Source: Streptomyces lydicus (lineage in GTDB: Bacteria > Actinomycetota > Actinomycetes > Streptomycetales > Streptomycetaceae). Taken from it: a stretch of 64,000 bases of DNA. The stretch covers positions 1,488,001 to 1,552,000 of the forward strand of contig NZ_RDTE01000003.1 in NCBI RefSeq assembly GCF_004125265.1, read 5' to 3'. Of this stretch, positions 9,022 to 18,648 are shown in pieces (within the stretch, counting starts at the first letter, position 1; each line of letters starts with the position of its first letter). A program made the translations under genes and the position numbers. Below the pieces are notes generated by a model. It was not told the origin of the DNA. It saw only the letters and a list, made by a program, of their open reading frames with translations, and ran no database searches.

Positions 9022-9879
9022 ATGGGATCGGTCTTTCACCGCGAGATCACCGTCGGGTACGAGGACGAGGGCAGCGGCGAGCCGCTGGTGCTCGTACACG
9101 GGCACCCCTTCAACCGTTCGATGTGGCGCCCGCAGACCGAGTACTTCAGCCGGGCCGGCCGGCGGGTGATCGCCCCGGACCTCCGGGGCTACGGGGACAG
9201 CACGGCGACCCCCGGCTCAACCGCCACCCCCGGCGCAACCCCACTGGGGACGTTCGCCCGGGACCTCGTCGACCTGCTCGACCACCTCGGGATCGAGCGC
9301 TGCGTCCTCGGCGGCCTCTCCATGGGAGGCCAGATCGTCATGGAGTGCTACCGGCTCTTCCCTGAACGGATCAGCGCCCTGCTGCTCGCCGACACCTTCG
9401 CCGCGGCGGAGACCCCGGACGGCAAGACCGCGCGCTACGACATGGCGGAGCGGCTGCTCCGCGAGGGAATGGCCGACTACGCGCACGAGGTGCTGGACAA
9501 GATGGTCTCCCCGGACACCATCGCCGCCCGGCCGGACGTCGCCGCGCACGTCCTGGAGATGATGACCACCACGCCCCCCGAAGGCGCCGCCGCCGCCCTG
9601 CGCGGCCGCGCCGAACGCCCCGACTACACCGAGCTGCTGCCCCGCATCACGGTGCCGACCCTGGTGGTGGTCGGCACCGAGGACACCTACACCCCGGTGA
9701 GCGACGCCCGCCACCTCCACGAACACATCCCGGGTTCCCACCTGACCGTCATCGAACAGGCGGCCCACATGCCGAACCTGGAGCAGCCGCACACCTTCAA
9801 CGCGGCACTGCACGAATTCCTCAACTCAATACCGAAGACCGCGGCAACCACCGCGGCAACGACCGCACCCCAAGGCTGA
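9022..9879 (+). CDS. Alpha/beta hydrolase
   Basis: Cytosolic serine hydrolase of 285 residues. LVHGHPFN holds the oxyanion-hole region, GGLSMGG is the nucleophile elbow with the active Ser, VVVGTEDTYTP carries the acid and QAAHMPNLEQP the catalytic His. All triad elements are present. The type is esterase/haloperoxidase-like and the substrate is unknown. A short STATPGATP repeat lies in the cap region and the C-terminus ends with an Ala-Thr repeat. It is divergent from the MocR regulator, which likely controls it. Confidence 0.87.
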   Translation: MGSVFHREITVGYEDEGSGEPLVLVHGHPFNRSMWRPQTEYFSRAGRRVIAPDLRGYGDSTATPGSTATPGATPLGTFARDLVDLLDHLGIERCVLGGLSMGGQIVMECYRLFPERISALLLADTFAAAETPDGKTARYDMAERLLREGMADYAHEVLDKMVSPDTIAARPDVAAHVLEMMTTTPPEGAAAALRGRAERPDYTELLPRITVPTLVVVGTEDTYTPVSDARHLHEHIPGSHLTVIEQAAHMPNLEQPHTFNAALHEFLNSIPKTAATTAATTAPQG

Positions 9880-9959
9880 GCACCACGGCGGCCGCACACA
9901 CCACCACCCCGCGCACCGCACCCCACGGTGTTCACGGCCGGGCTCCCGCCCCCGGGCCA

Positions 9960-10799
9960 TCAGGCGCCGGCCCGCCCCGGCCCGGCCACCCGCCCGGACG
10001 CCAGCAGCGCCCTGTGCGGAAGCACCAACCGGCCCTCACCATCGGTGAACTCCTTCGCCAGCACGACGAAGCGCTGACGGATACGTTCGGCCACGGCCGC
10101 CCCCTGGCTCCATACGACCCGGCCGATGGTCGCCACCCCTGCCGCCGGACCGCTCCACCACTCCTCCGGTGTGGTGTGGTGATCCCAGGACACCGGCCGG
10201 CAGGCCGCCTCCGTCAACCCCGCGTCCCGCACCAGGCCGACGACGCCTTCTTCGGTACGCGGGAAGTCGTCTTCGGGGGCGAGCGAGGGCAGAAACGACG
10301 GACGGGGCACACCGGCCGCATGTACGGCGCGGCCGAGCAGCGCCTGCCCGGGTGCGGCGGGAGCCGCCCAGAGCGTCAGCGCGATCCGGCCGCCCGGCCG
10401 GGTCACCCGGCGCAGCTCGTCGAGTGCCGCACGGGGCCGCCCCACGTGATTGAGCACAAAGTTGCCGACCACGGCATCGAACTGTCCGTCGGCATACGGA
10501 AGTTGCGGAAGGGCGGCGATATGCACACCTGCGCCGGGGGCCGTACGGGCGGCCCGCCGGGCCATATCGGGCTCGGCATCCACGGCCACCACCCGGGCAC
10601 CGCGCGCACAGGCCGCCGCCGCGGCCGAGCCCGTCCCCGTACCGACGTCGAGCACCCGCGTGCCCGCCGCCACCCCTGCGGCGTCCAGCAACCGCGGGAC
10701 CGGATGGGCACAGAGCCTGCCGAACCCCGCCTCGTACGCGGCCGCACTCCCCGCCCAGATCTGACGCTCACTCTCATCGAACGGTGTCCCGGCCACCAC
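9960..10799 (-). CDS. Class I SAM-dependent methyltransferase
   Basis: 279 residues with motif I VLDVGTGTG, acidic motif VVAVDAEP, motif LPYADGQFDAVV and VTRPGGRIAL, the order seen in UbiE/MenG-like small-molecule methyltransferases. The start is a GTG at 10799 (or the next GTG) behind GGGGGAG. It is convergent with the alpha/beta hydrolase and divergent from the CocE-like gene. Substrate unknown. Confidence 0.85.
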   Translation of the reverse strand: MVAGTPFDESERQIWAGSAAAYEAGFGRLCAHPVPRLLDAAGVAAGTRVLDVGTGTGSAAAAACARGARVVAVDAEPDMARRAARTAPGAGVHIAALPQLPYADGQFDAVVGNFVLNHVGRPRAALDELRRVTRPGGRIALTLWAAPAAPGQALLGRAVHAAGVPRPSFLPSLAPEDDFPRTEEGVVGLVRDAGLTEAACRPVSWDHHTTPEEWWSGPAAGVATIGRVVWSQGAAVAERIRQRFVVLAKEFTDGEGRLVLPHRALLASGRVAGPGRAGA

Positions 10800-10880
10800 T
10801 CCCCCTCACCCACGCTCTCGCCCGGTCGGCAACACCTATTCTCACTGGTCGCCACCCCGACTCCCCCTGAAAGCAAGGGC

Positions 10881-10914
10881 GTTACCCACCCGTAACCTAC
10901 CGATGGGTTACCCC
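10881..10914. promoter_or_regulatory. GTAACC-N8-GGTTAC palindrome upstream of secreted hydrolase
   Basis: Inverted arms at 10892-10897 and 10906-10911, with GTTACCC also repeated directly at 10881 and 10907. The position about 110 bp before the CocE-like start fits an operator or promoter element. The binding protein is unknown. Confidence 0.4.
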
Positions 10915-11021
10915 AGGTAAGGAGTGGACCTTACTCTCCAGTCAAAATCGGGTCACCGTACGCCCCACCTGTCCCACTCGGACAGCGTGCGGCCGGCCCG
11001 CATCGAGATCTGGAGCAGAAG

Positions 11022-12623
11022 ATGAGGCCCTCCCGTACGACACTGCGCGCCGCGATCGGCACCGTCTCCGCGGCGGTGCTGGCCACCACGGTCCTCGCCG
11101 GCGCGCCGGCCACCGCCGAGGCGGCAACGCCGCGATCCGCCCCCACGGCAGCGGCGTCGGGCGCCCCCTCCGTGCGGTTCGTCGACATCCAGGGCGACGG
11201 CGGTACCACCCTCAAGGCGAATGTCTTCACTCCGGCCGGTGCCGACGGCACCCGGCGCTACCCCGTCATCGTGCTGCCCACCAGCTGGTCGATGCCGCAG
11301 ATCGAGTACATGGCGCAGGCCAAGAAGCTGGCCGAGGCGGGCTATGTCGTCGTCGGCTACAACTCACGCGGCTTCTGGCAGTCCGGCGGTGAGATCGACA
11401 CGGCCGGCCCGAAGGACGTCGCCGACGCGTCGAAGGTCATCGACTGGACGCTGGCCCACACACCGGCCGATCCCCAGAAGGTCGGGATGGGCGGGGTCTC
11501 CTACGGTGCCGGGATCAGCCTGCTGGCCTCCGCGTTCGACAAGCGGATCAAGGCGGTTGCGGCGCTCAGCGGCTGGGGCGATCTCGTCGGCTCGATCTAC
11601 AGCGGCCGCACCGAGCACCGGCAGGCCGCATCGTTCCTGGGCGGCACGGGCGAGCTGACCGGACGCCCCAGCCCCGAATTCCGCACCATCATGAAGGACT
11701 TCCTGGCCTCGAACCTGGACAAGGAGAACGACCTGATCGCCTGGGGGCGCAAACGCTCCCCCGCCACCTATCTCGACAAGATCAACGCCAATGGCGCCGC
11801 CATCATGCTGGGCAACGCCTGGGGCGATTCCATCTTCCCGCCCAACCAGACCGCCGACTTCTACGAGAAGCTGACCGGCCCCAAGCGACTCGAATTCCGT
11901 CCCGGTGATCACGCCACGGCCGAAGGGCTCGGCCTGTTCGGGCTGCCCAACGACACCTGGACCGACACCCAGCGGTGGTTCGACCACTACCTCAAGGGCG
12001 CGGACAACGGCATCGACCGGGAGTCGCCGGTGCTGCTCAAGTCCCGTTCCACCGGCGCGTACGAGGGCTACAAGAGCTGGAAGGACGTCCCGTCCGCGCA
12101 GCGCCGGATCGAGCTCGGCGACAGCAAACAGATCAATACCAACTGGGACTCCGGCGCCAACGGCGGGCTGATCATCCTCTCCAGCATGCTGGACCAGTTC
12201 CTCCGGCTGCCGCCGATGGCCTCGATCCCGCTGCTGCCGCGCTCCCTGGCCGCCGTCTGGCAGTCCGAGCGCTACGACACCGGGCAGCGGGTCAGGGGGA
12301 CCACCCGACTGCACACCACCCTGACCAGCACCGCGGAGAGCGGCACCGCCATCGCCTACCTCTACGACGTGGGCCCGCTCGGCATCGGCAAGCTGGTCAC
12401 CCACGCGCCGTACACCTTCCACGGCAAGACGCCGAACCAGCCCTTCGGCGTCGACCTGGACCTGTTCTCCACGGCCTACGACGTCCCGGCCGGCCACCGT
12501 CTCGCGGTGGTCGTGGACACCGTCGACCCGCTGTACAACGAGCACAACCCGAGCGGCGCCCGGCTGACGTTCTCCTCCCCGTCGAACGATCCGTCCTATG
12601 TGTCGGTGCCGGTGCGCGACTAG
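11022..12623 (+). CDS. Secreted CocE/NonD-type alpha/beta hydrolase (X-Pro dipeptidyl-peptidase-like)
   Basis: Exported 533-residue hydrolase. A classical signal peptide is seen (MRPSRTTLR, then a hydrophobic stretch ending around APATAEA). The N-terminal hydrolase domain carries GGVSYGAG with the nucleophile Ser, and PGDHATAEG probably holds the catalytic His. The C-terminal beta-sandwich (GTTRLHTTLTSTAESG to TFSSPSNDPS) is the jelly-roll domain of the CocE/S15 family. The likely reaction is hydrolysis of an ester or a proline peptide outside the cell. It stands alone with a possible palindromic operator upstream. Confidence 0.85.
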   Translation: MRPSRTTLRAAIGTVSAAVLATTVLAGAPATAEAATPRSAPTAAASGAPSVRFVDIQGDGGTTLKANVFTPAGADGTRRYPVIVLPTSWSMPQIEYMAQAKKLAEAGYVVVGYNSRGFWQSGGEIDTAGPKDVADASKVIDWTLAHTPADPQKVGMGGVSYGAGISLLASAFDKRIKAVAALSGWGDLVGSIYSGRTEHRQAASFLGGTGELTGRPSPEFRTIMKDFLASNLDKENDLIAWGRKRSPATYLDKINANGAAIMLGNAWGDSIFPPNQTADFYEKLTGPKRLEFRPGDHATAEGLGLFGLPNDTWTDTQRWFDHYLKGADNGIDRESPVLLKSRSTGAYEGYKSWKDVPSAQRRIELGDSKQINTNWDSGANGGLIILSSMLDQFLRLPPMASIPLLPRSLAAVWQSERYDTGQRVRGTTRLHTTLTSTAESGTAIAYLYDVGPLGIGKLVTHAPYTFHGKTPNQPFGVDLDLFSTAYDVPAGHRLAVVVDTVDPLYNEHNPSGARLTFSSPSNDPSYVSVPVRD

Positions 12624-12662
12624 CGTCCCCGCACCCGTAACCGGGCAGCTCACCCCGGCGGC

Positions 12663-13526
12663 TCACCCCGGCCGTCGATGGCCCCCCGGCAGCAAGGTGC
12701 CCGGCTCCGGGGCGGCCACCTCGGCGGCCTCCACCTTGGGGTTGCGCCGCTGGCGGCGGGAGACCCAGTGGGCCAGCCAGGACAGCAGCATGCACATCCC
12801 GATGTAGATCGGCGAGATGATCATGACGACGGGGATGAACGGCAGGTCGTAGTCGAGGTTGGAGGCGATCAGCTTGCCCGCGTGCAGGAACTCCTCGTAG
12901 GTGATGAGGTAGCCGAGCGAGGTGTCCTTCAGGGCGACCACCAGCTGGCTGATGATCGCCGGGAGCATCGCCCGGACCGCCTGCGGCACCAGGACATGCG
13001 TCATGACCTGCGTCTTGCGCATGCCCAGTGCGTAGGCCGCCTCGCGCTGGCCGCGGTCGACGGAGTGGACGCCGGTACGGAAGACCTCGGCGAGCACCGA
13101 GCCGTTGTAGAGCGTCAGCCCGGCGACCAGGGCGACCAGCGGCTCCGCCTTCAGCGCCACATAGATGAAGAAGATCATGACCAGTACGGGCATGGCGCGG
13201 AAGAACTCCACCAGCACCGTGGACACCCAGCGCACGGTCCGGTGCTCGGAGAGCCGGCCGGTCGCCAGCACCCCGCCCAGCGCCAGCGACAGCACCGCGG
13301 CGAGGGCGAAGGCCTTCAGGGTGTTGCCGAGGCCCCGCAGCAGGAGCTCCTGAATTCCCTTGTAGGTGAAGGGAGTCCATTTCTCCGCGGTGAACTGCCC
13401 GGTGGTGAAGAGGAGGTAGAGGATCCAGCCGAGCAGGGCGAGGATCAGCACCGTGGAGACCAGGCCGTAGAGCCGGTGCCGCTGCCTGGTCCGCGGGCCC
13501 GGGACGTCGTAGAGGGCGGTGGTCAT
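12663..13526 (-). CDS. gluD: Glutamate-type ABC transporter permease 2
   Basis: Inner-membrane permease of a polar amino acid ABC importer (HisM/GltK family). 287 residues, about five hydrophobic helices, and the cytoplasmic coupling motif EAAYALGMRKTQVMTHVLVPQA. The N-terminal extension and late position in a four-gene operon match GluD of actinomycete glutamate uptake systems. Its start overlaps the upstream permease by 4 bp (ATGA type), indicating translational coupling. The gene symbol is by analogy with the gluABCD order. Confidence 0.85.
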   Translation of the reverse strand: MTTALYDVPGPRTRQRHRLYGLVSTVLILALLGWILYLLFTTGQFTAEKWTPFTYKGIQELLLRGLGNTLKAFALAAVLSLALGGVLATGRLSEHRTVRWVSTVLVEFFRAMPVLVMIFFIYVALKAEPLVALVAGLTLYNGSVLAEVFRTGVHSVDRGQREAAYALGMRKTQVMTHVLVPQAVRAMLPAIISQLVVALKDTSLGYLITYEEFLHAGKLIASNLDYDLPFIPVVMIISPIYIGMCMLLSWLAHWVSRRQRRNPKVEAAEVAAPEPGTLLPGGHRRPG

Positions 13527-14167
13527 CGGGCGACTCCGAAGCGCTTCTCCAGCACGTGGAAGAGCGCGCTGATGGTCAGGGTGACGATCAGATAGCCGAC
13601 GGCGATCCAGACGAAGGTCCAGATGATGCCGTAACCCATCTCGCTGAGCGGCTTGTAGACCCCCAGCAGTTCGGTGACGCTGAAGGCACCGGCGATCGCG
13701 GAGTTCTTGGCGAGCGCGATCAGGGTGGAGCCGATGGGCGGGATGACGGAGCGGAACGCCTGCGGGAGGACGATTCCGCCCAGCGTCTGCGGGAAGGTCA
13801 TGCCCAGGCTGCGGGCCGCCTCGCCCTGCCCGGCCGGCACGGTGTTGATGCCGGAGCGCACCGCCTCGCAGATGAAGGCGGAGGTGTAGCAGCCCAGCGC
13901 GAGGATGGCGAAGAGGTTGAAGGGCAGGACGAAGCCGAAGCGTGGCAGGCCCAGCACCACCGCGAAGAACAGCAGCGTCAGCGGCGTGTTGCGCAGCACC
14001 GTCACCCAGGCCGTGCCGAAGGCCCGCAGGGAGCCGACCGGCGCCACCCGGAACGCGGCCATCAGGAAACCGAGGACGAGCGCGAGCAGCGAGGCGAAGA
14101 CGGTGAGTTCGACGGTGCCCAGCAGGCCCTTCCCGTAGAGGGAGAGGTTGTCGAGGAGAACGTTCAT
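13523..14167 (-). CDS. gluC: Glutamate-type ABC transporter permease 1
   Basis: 214-residue permease of the HisM family. Coupling motif EAARSLGMTFPQTLGGIVLPQAF is intact and several membrane helices are visible. It pairs with the permease downstream to form the transmembrane channel. It lies 18 bases after the binding-protein gene in the same operon. Confidence 0.86.
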   Translation of the reverse strand: MNVLLDNLSLYGKGLLGTVELTVFASLLALVLGFLMAAFRVAPVGSLRAFGTAWVTVLRNTPLTLLFFAVVLGLPRFGFVLPFNLFAILALGCYTSAFICEAVRSGINTVPAGQGEAARSLGMTFPQTLGGIVLPQAFRSVIPPIGSTLIALAKNSAIAGAFSVTELLGVYKPLSEMGYGIIWTFVWIAVGYLIVTLTISALFHVLEKRFGVAR

Positions 14168-14185
14168 CGGTCAGTCCTTGGCGGC

Positions 14186-15118
14186 TCAGGTCGCCGGGTA
14201 GCGGTCGATCGGGGGCGGCTTGGGGGCAGGCACTCCGGACAGGCCGAGGGTCGCGTCGTACGCCTTCTTCCAGTTGCCGTTCTTCTCGTTCGCGGCGAGG
14301 GCGTCGTCGAGCGCGAACCGCAGCGCATTGTCACCGCGGGGCACGCCGATGCCGTACGGCTCCTCGGAGAACGGCTTGCCGACCACCTTCAGCTCGTGGG
14401 GCACCTTGGCCGCGTAGCCCAGCAGGATCGCGTCGTCGGTGGTGACCGCGGCGACCTGGTAGGTGAGCAGGTTGTCGACGCACACCGAGTAGGTGTCGTA
14501 GGCGACCAGTACGGCCCTGGGGTACTCGGCCTGGATGCGCTGGAAGGGGGTCGATCCGGCCGCCGAGCAGACCCGTTTGCCGGCCAGGTCCTGCGGCCCC
14601 TTGATGTCGTGCTCGTCGGTGCGCACCAGCAGTGACTGGCCGGCCATGTAGTACGGGCCGGCGAAGCCCACCAGCTTCTTGCGCTTGGCGTTGATGGTGT
14701 AGGTGCCGACGTAGAGGTCGATCTGGCCGTTCTGCAGGGCCGTCTCGCGGTTGGCGGAGGCGATCGTCTGGAACTGGATGGTCTGCGGCGGGAAGCCGAG
14801 GGCGGCGGACATCATCTTGGCGATCTCGATGTCGAAGCCGGTGTACCGGCCGGTGGCCGGGTCCTTCTCGCCGAGGTAGGGCTGGTCCTCCTTGACGCCG
14901 ATGATGAGGTGGCCGCGGCGCTTGGCCCGCACCCAGGTCGGGGAGGCGGGCAGCGAGAAGTTCCTGGCGACCGGGTAGTGCGGCAGTTCGCTGCCCTTGG
15001 GGCCCTTGACCGGCGGGCTTCCTTCCCGGCCGCAGCCGGCGAGGGCCAGCGCGAGCACGGCGAGCACGACGGCCAGGAGGGCGCGGCGCAGGGGCGAGGA
15101 GTGGCTGTGCGGCATCAC
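14186..15118 (-). CDS. gluB: Glutamate-type ABC transporter substrate-binding lipoprotein
   Basis: Extracellular solute-binding protein, family 3. The signal peptide ends in the lipobox LALAGC, so it is anchored as a lipoprotein. The family signature GFDIEIAKMMSAALGFPP and the DLYVGTYTINAKRKK stretch are present. 310 residues, normal length. The start is GTG at 15118 or the ATG at 15115. It lies 11 bases after the ATPase gene. Specificity for glutamate is inferred from gene order, not proven. Confidence 0.87.
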   Translation of the reverse strand: MMPHSHSSPLRRALLAVVLAVLALALAGCGREGSPPVKGPKGSELPHYPVARNFSLPASPTWVRAKRRGHLIIGVKEDQPYLGEKDPATGRYTGFDIEIAKMMSAALGFPPQTIQFQTIASANRETALQNGQIDLYVGTYTINAKRKKLVGFAGPYYMAGQSLLVRTDEHDIKGPQDLAGKRVCSAAGSTPFQRIQAEYPRAVLVAYDTYSVCVDNLLTYQVAAVTTDDAILLGYAAKVPHELKVVGKPFSEEPYGIGVPRGDNALRFALDDALAANEKNGNWKKAYDATLGLSGVPAPKPPPIDRYPAT

Positions 15119-15129
15119 GGCGCCCCCGT

Positions 15130-15873
15130 TCAGTGCTTGAGGATCTTGGAGAGGAAGTCCTTCGCCCGTTCGCTGCGCGGCGCGGTGAAGAAGTCCTCGG
15201 GGGTGCGGTCCTCGATGATCCGGCCGTCGTCCATGAACACCACACGGTTGGCGGCGGAGCGGGCGAAGCCCATCTCGTGGGTGACCACGACCATCGTCAT
15301 ACCGTCCCGGGCGAGCTGCCGCATGACCTCCAGCACCTCATTGATCATCTCCGGGTCGAGGGCGGAGGTCGGTTCGTCGAAGAGCAGCGCCTTGGGGTCC
15401 ATGGCGAGTGCACGGGCGATGGCGACGCGCTGCTGCTGGCCGCCGGAGAGCTGTGCCGGATACTTCTCGGCCTGGGAGGCGAGTCCCACCCGGTCCAGGA
15501 GTTCACGGGCCCGCCGCGCGGCCTCGTCCTTCTTTTTCTTCCGGACCTTCATCGGCGCCAGCATCACGTTGTCCAGCACGGTCTTGTGGGCGAAGAGGTT
15601 GAAGGACTGGAAGACCATGCCGACTTCGGCCCGCAACTGGGCCAGTGCGCGGCCCTCTTCGGGCAGCGGCTGCCCGTCCAGCTCGATGGTGCCCGACTCG
15701 ACGGTCTCCAGGCGGTTGATGGCCCGGCACAGGGTGGACTTCCCGGACCCGGAGGGCCCGATGACCACGACCACCTCCCCGCGGCCGACGGTGAGGTCGA
15801 TGTCCCGCAGGACATGCAGTTTTCCGTAGTGCTTGTTGACCCCGCGCAGTTCAATCAGCGCATCACCGGCCAT
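15130..15873 (-). CDS. gluA: Glutamate-type ABC transporter ATPase
   Basis: Cytoplasmic ATPase of the polar amino acid importer, 247 residues. Walker [10 protein letters not shown], signature LSGGQQQR, Walker [14 protein letters not shown] and switch His in VVVTHEMG are all present. A lysine-rich insert (KVRKKKKDE) follows the Q-loop. It is the first gene of a minus-strand operon with the binding protein and two permeases. The 80 bp before it leading to about 15960 are the likely promoter. Confidence 0.9.
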   Translation of the reverse strand: MAGDALIELRGVNKHYGKLHVLRDIDLTVGRGEVVVVIGPSGSGKSTLCRAINRLETVESGTIELDGQPLPEEGRALAQLRAEVGMVFQSFNLFAHKTVLDNVMLAPMKVRKKKKDEAARRARELLDRVGLASQAEKYPAQLSGGQQQRVAIARALAMDPKALLFDEPTSALDPEMINEVLEVMRQLARDGMTMVVVTHEMGFARSAANRVVFMDDGRIIEDRTPEDFFTAPRSERAKDFLSKILKH

Positions 15874-16083
15874 ATGCAGACCTGCCCACTCTCATCCGTA
15901 CAGCGGAGAACTCGCAACCTACCGGGGTAAATAGGGCGCTTCTCCCTTGACACGCACGGATGCGGAGAGATGGGCGGGTGAATCGGGGGACGGAGGAACC
16001 CGGTGCGCACCCAATGCGAACCCGGGCGGGGCCGGCGCGGGACCGGTGCGGGCCGTCGTCACGGCTGCTCCCCCGGCCGGAGG

Positions 16084-16524
16084 TCAGCTCTCCGAGACCT
16101 CGGCGTAGACCTGCGACAGCTCCGGCGCCCCGCTATCGGCCCACTCATGGCCCGTGGCCACCACGTCGATCTCCCGCCCGGACTCCAGCCGGACCACCGG
16201 CTGCCCGTCGGGCCAGACGTGCCACACGGCGCCGGGTACCGTGCGGACCACGACCGTGCCGAGGTAGAGACCGGCGTCGTTGCCGAGCCAGGGCAGCACC
16301 TCGGGGTCGTCCCGCCAGACCGGCCGCAGCTGGTCCAGTGCCTCCAACGAGCTTACGGAGTCGTCCAGTTCGACGCCCTCCGTGGCGGCCTGGGCCCGCA
16401 GCAGTTCGCACTCGGACAGCAGCTCGACGACGCTTTCGGGATCGGCCCGCACCGACTCCGCGAGCGGCACGGACCGGTGCGCATGCTGCCGCTTGCGCCA
16501 CTTGTCCAGGAAAGACATGTTCAT
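16084..16524 (-). CDS. Conserved actinomycete hypothetical protein (DUF6278-like)
   Basis: 146-residue soluble acidic protein beginning MNMSFLDKWRKR. It has a helical N-terminal half (ESVVELLSECELLRAQ) and a beta-rich second half (GLYLGTVVVRTVPGAVWHVWPDG). The pattern resembles the DUF6278 proteins annotated in Streptomyces, recalled rather than searched. It stands alone and its function is unknown. Confidence 0.7.
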   Translation of the reverse strand: MNMSFLDKWRKRQHAHRSVPLAESVRADPESVVELLSECELLRAQAATEGVELDDSVSSLEALDQLRPVWRDDPEVLPWLGNDAGLYLGTVVVRTVPGAVWHVWPDGQPVVRLESGREIDVVATGHEWADSGAPELSQVYAEVSES

Positions 16525-16736
16525 GGTCTGCAGCGTCCCACCCGCCCTGTGGTCGTGGCCACAGGCGCGCGGCGCACCCGTGCCCCGTTCGTCACCTTGA
16601 CGCTTCCCCCGCGCCTCCCTACCTTCATGGCGCCCGGACCGGATCCGACCGGCCCCCGGAGTCCCCGCCTCTCGCGGTCCGGCCTGGAACGCCCGCTCTC
16701 ACCTGCCCGCCCGCGCCCACGGAGGGATACGGACCG

Positions 16737-18563
16737 ATGCGTGTACGACGATGGGGCACCGCCCTGGTCCTGCTGCTCACCGCGACCGCACTGCCGGCCA
16801 CCGGTGCCGGAGCCGCGACGGCTGTCGCGGCGCACGCGTCACCGGCCGGAGCGCCGCCCGGCCCGCTGCCCCTGGCCGGGCTCTTCGACAACCGGGCGGT
16901 CAGTGACAACTCCCGGCCCGAGGCCGCCGATTTCGACGGGGCGGGCCGTTCGCTGTCCGCTCAGGACCTGGCGGCGGCCGGCTGGACGCCCGGGAGCGCC
17001 CTGACGCTCGACGGAGCCCGGCTCACGCTGCCGCGCACCGCGCCCGGGACGCCGGACAATGTGCTCGCGGACGGCCAGCCGGTAGCGCTACGCGGCCGGG
17101 GCGAGGCACTGACCTTCCTGGTCGCCGGGACGGGCGGTACGGCCACCGGCACCGGGACCGTGCACTACCGGGACGGGTCGCACAGCACCTATGAACTCAC
17201 CGCGCCCGACTGGCGGTCGGGGCCGGCCGCCACCAAGGCGGTGACGCTGCCGCACCTCAACGCTCCGGGTGGGCAGCTGCCCGGTTCGGCGCGGCTGTAT
17301 GCGGTGACCGTGCCGCTGCGAGCGGGGCGGGAGGTGAGCTCGGTGGCGCTGCCGGAGGCGTCCGGGCCGTCCGGTGCGCTGCATGTGTTCGCGCTGTCCG
17401 TACGGGACACCGGGCGCGGCAGGACCGGGAGTTGGGCGGCGAGCACGGCGGGCTACCGGGCGGTCGGGCCCTGGACCGACCGTACGCTGCGGCTGGTGGT
17501 GCACAGCGGCGCGGGCGGACCGCGGGCGCGCATACGGATCGCCAACACCTTCGCCGCCGCACCGGTGGACATCGGAGCGGCAAGCATCGCGGTGCGGGGC
17601 GCGGGGGCGGCGGCCAAGCGCACACCGGTGCCGCTGACCTTCGACAAGGGGCACAGCGGGGTCCGCATACCGGCCGGGGCCGAGGCGTTCAGCGCCCCCG
17701 CCGGCTTCACCGTTCCGGCCGGCACCGATCTGCTGGTGAGCCTCCATCTGCCGGGAACGGTGGCGGCGGCGCCGGTGCACCAGGAGGCGGCCCAGCAGTC
17801 GTATCTGAGTGCCGCGGGCAGCGGGGACCGCACCGCGGACACCGACGGCGCGGCCTACCCCGGAACGATGACCTTCTGGCCGTTCCTGACCGGCGTCGAT
17901 GTCGCGGGCGGGCCCGGCTCGGTCGTGGCCCTGGGCGACTCGATCACCGACGGGGTGAAGTCGACGAGCGGTGCCAACCGGCGCTGGCCCGATGTGCTGG
18001 CCCGCCGGTTCCAGGCCCAGCACGCGCTGCCCCGCTACGGCGTACTGGACCAGGGCATCTCGGCGAACCGGGTCGTCACCGACCGCTATCCGGGCGACGG
18101 GGTCAGCACGGACACCGGTGGGGTGAGCGCCCTGCACCGGCTGGAGCGCGATGTGCCGGCGCAGCCCTCGGCGCGGACGGTGGTGGTGTTCGAGGGCATC
18201 AACGATGTGCGCTGGGGGACCCCGGCCGATGAGGTCATCGCCGGTCTGCGGGCCCTCGCGGACCGGGCGCACGGGCGAGGGCTGCGGGTGGTGGTGGCGA
18301 CCCTCACGCCCTGTGAGGGCTACCCCGACTGCACCCCGGCCGTGGAGGCCCGCCGCCAGGCCGTCAACGCCTTCGTGCGCGGCCACGCCGGGACCGCCTT
18401 CGAGGCGACGCTGGACTTCGACGTGGTACTCCGCGATCCCCAGCGGCCCGCACGGCTGCTGCCCGCCTACGACAGCGGCGATCACCTGCACCCCGGCGAC
18501 GCGGGCCTTGCGGCGCTCGGCAACGCGGTGGACCTGCGGGCGCTGGTGCCGGGACGGGGCTGA
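16737..18563 (+). CDS. Secreted SGNH/GDSL esterase
   Basis: Exported hydrolase of 608 residues. A signal peptide covers about the first 35 residues (MRVRRWGTALVLLL to VAAHAS). A beta-rich N-terminal half is followed by the SGNH domain with block I LGDSITDG (nucleophile Ser), block II Gly in LDQGISANRV, block III GINDV and block V DHLHP with catalytic Asp and His. The start ATG at 16737 is chosen because GGAGGG at 16721 precedes it and the signal peptide starts there. The reaction is probably deacylation of a lipid or carbohydrate ester outside the cell. Confidence 0.88.
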   Translation: MRVRRWGTALVLLLTATALPATGAGAATAVAAHASPAGAPPGPLPLAGLFDNRAVSDNSRPEAADFDGAGRSLSAQDLAAAGWTPGSALTLDGARLTLPRTAPGTPDNVLADGQPVALRGRGEALTFLVAGTGGTATGTGTVHYRDGSHSTYELTAPDWRSGPAATKAVTLPHLNAPGGQLPGSARLYAVTVPLRAGREVSSVALPEASGPSGALHVFALSVRDTGRGRTGSWAASTAGYRAVGPWTDRTLRLVVHSGAGGPRARIRIANTFAAAPVDIGAASIAVRGAGAAAKRTPVPLTFDKGHSGVRIPAGAEAFSAPAGFTVPAGTDLLVSLHLPGTVAAAPVHQEAAQQSYLSAAGSGDRTADTDGAAYPGTMTFWPFLTGVDVAGGPGSVVALGDSITDGVKSTSGANRRWPDVLARRFQAQHALPRYGVLDQGISANRVVTDRYPGDGVSTDTGGVSALHRLERDVPAQPSARTVVVFEGINDVRWGTPADEVIAGLRALADRAHGRGLRVVVATLTPCEGYPDCTPAVEARRQAVNAFVRGHAGTAFEATLDFDVVLRDPQRPARLLPAYDSGDHLHPGDAGLAALGNAVDLRALVPGRG

Positions 18564-18600
18564 GGCCGTCCAGGGGCCTGTCGCCCGCCACCGCCCAGCA

Positions 18601-18636
18601 GCCCCGGCCGGCTCGCGACGGGCTCCCGGCCGGGGC
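18601..18636. terminator. Hairpin between converging genes
   Basis: Perfect 11-bp arms GCCCCGGCCGG at 18601-18611 and its complement at 18626-18636, between the esterase stop (18563) and the exonuclease stop (18649). Likely a bidirectional terminator. Confidence 0.6.
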
Positions 18637-18648
18637 CGTCACACCGTC

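Noticed and set aside
7423..9879. 818-codon plus-strand frame ending with the hydrolase
   Set aside because: Only the part from 9022 is real; the upstream part is antisense to the MocR gene.
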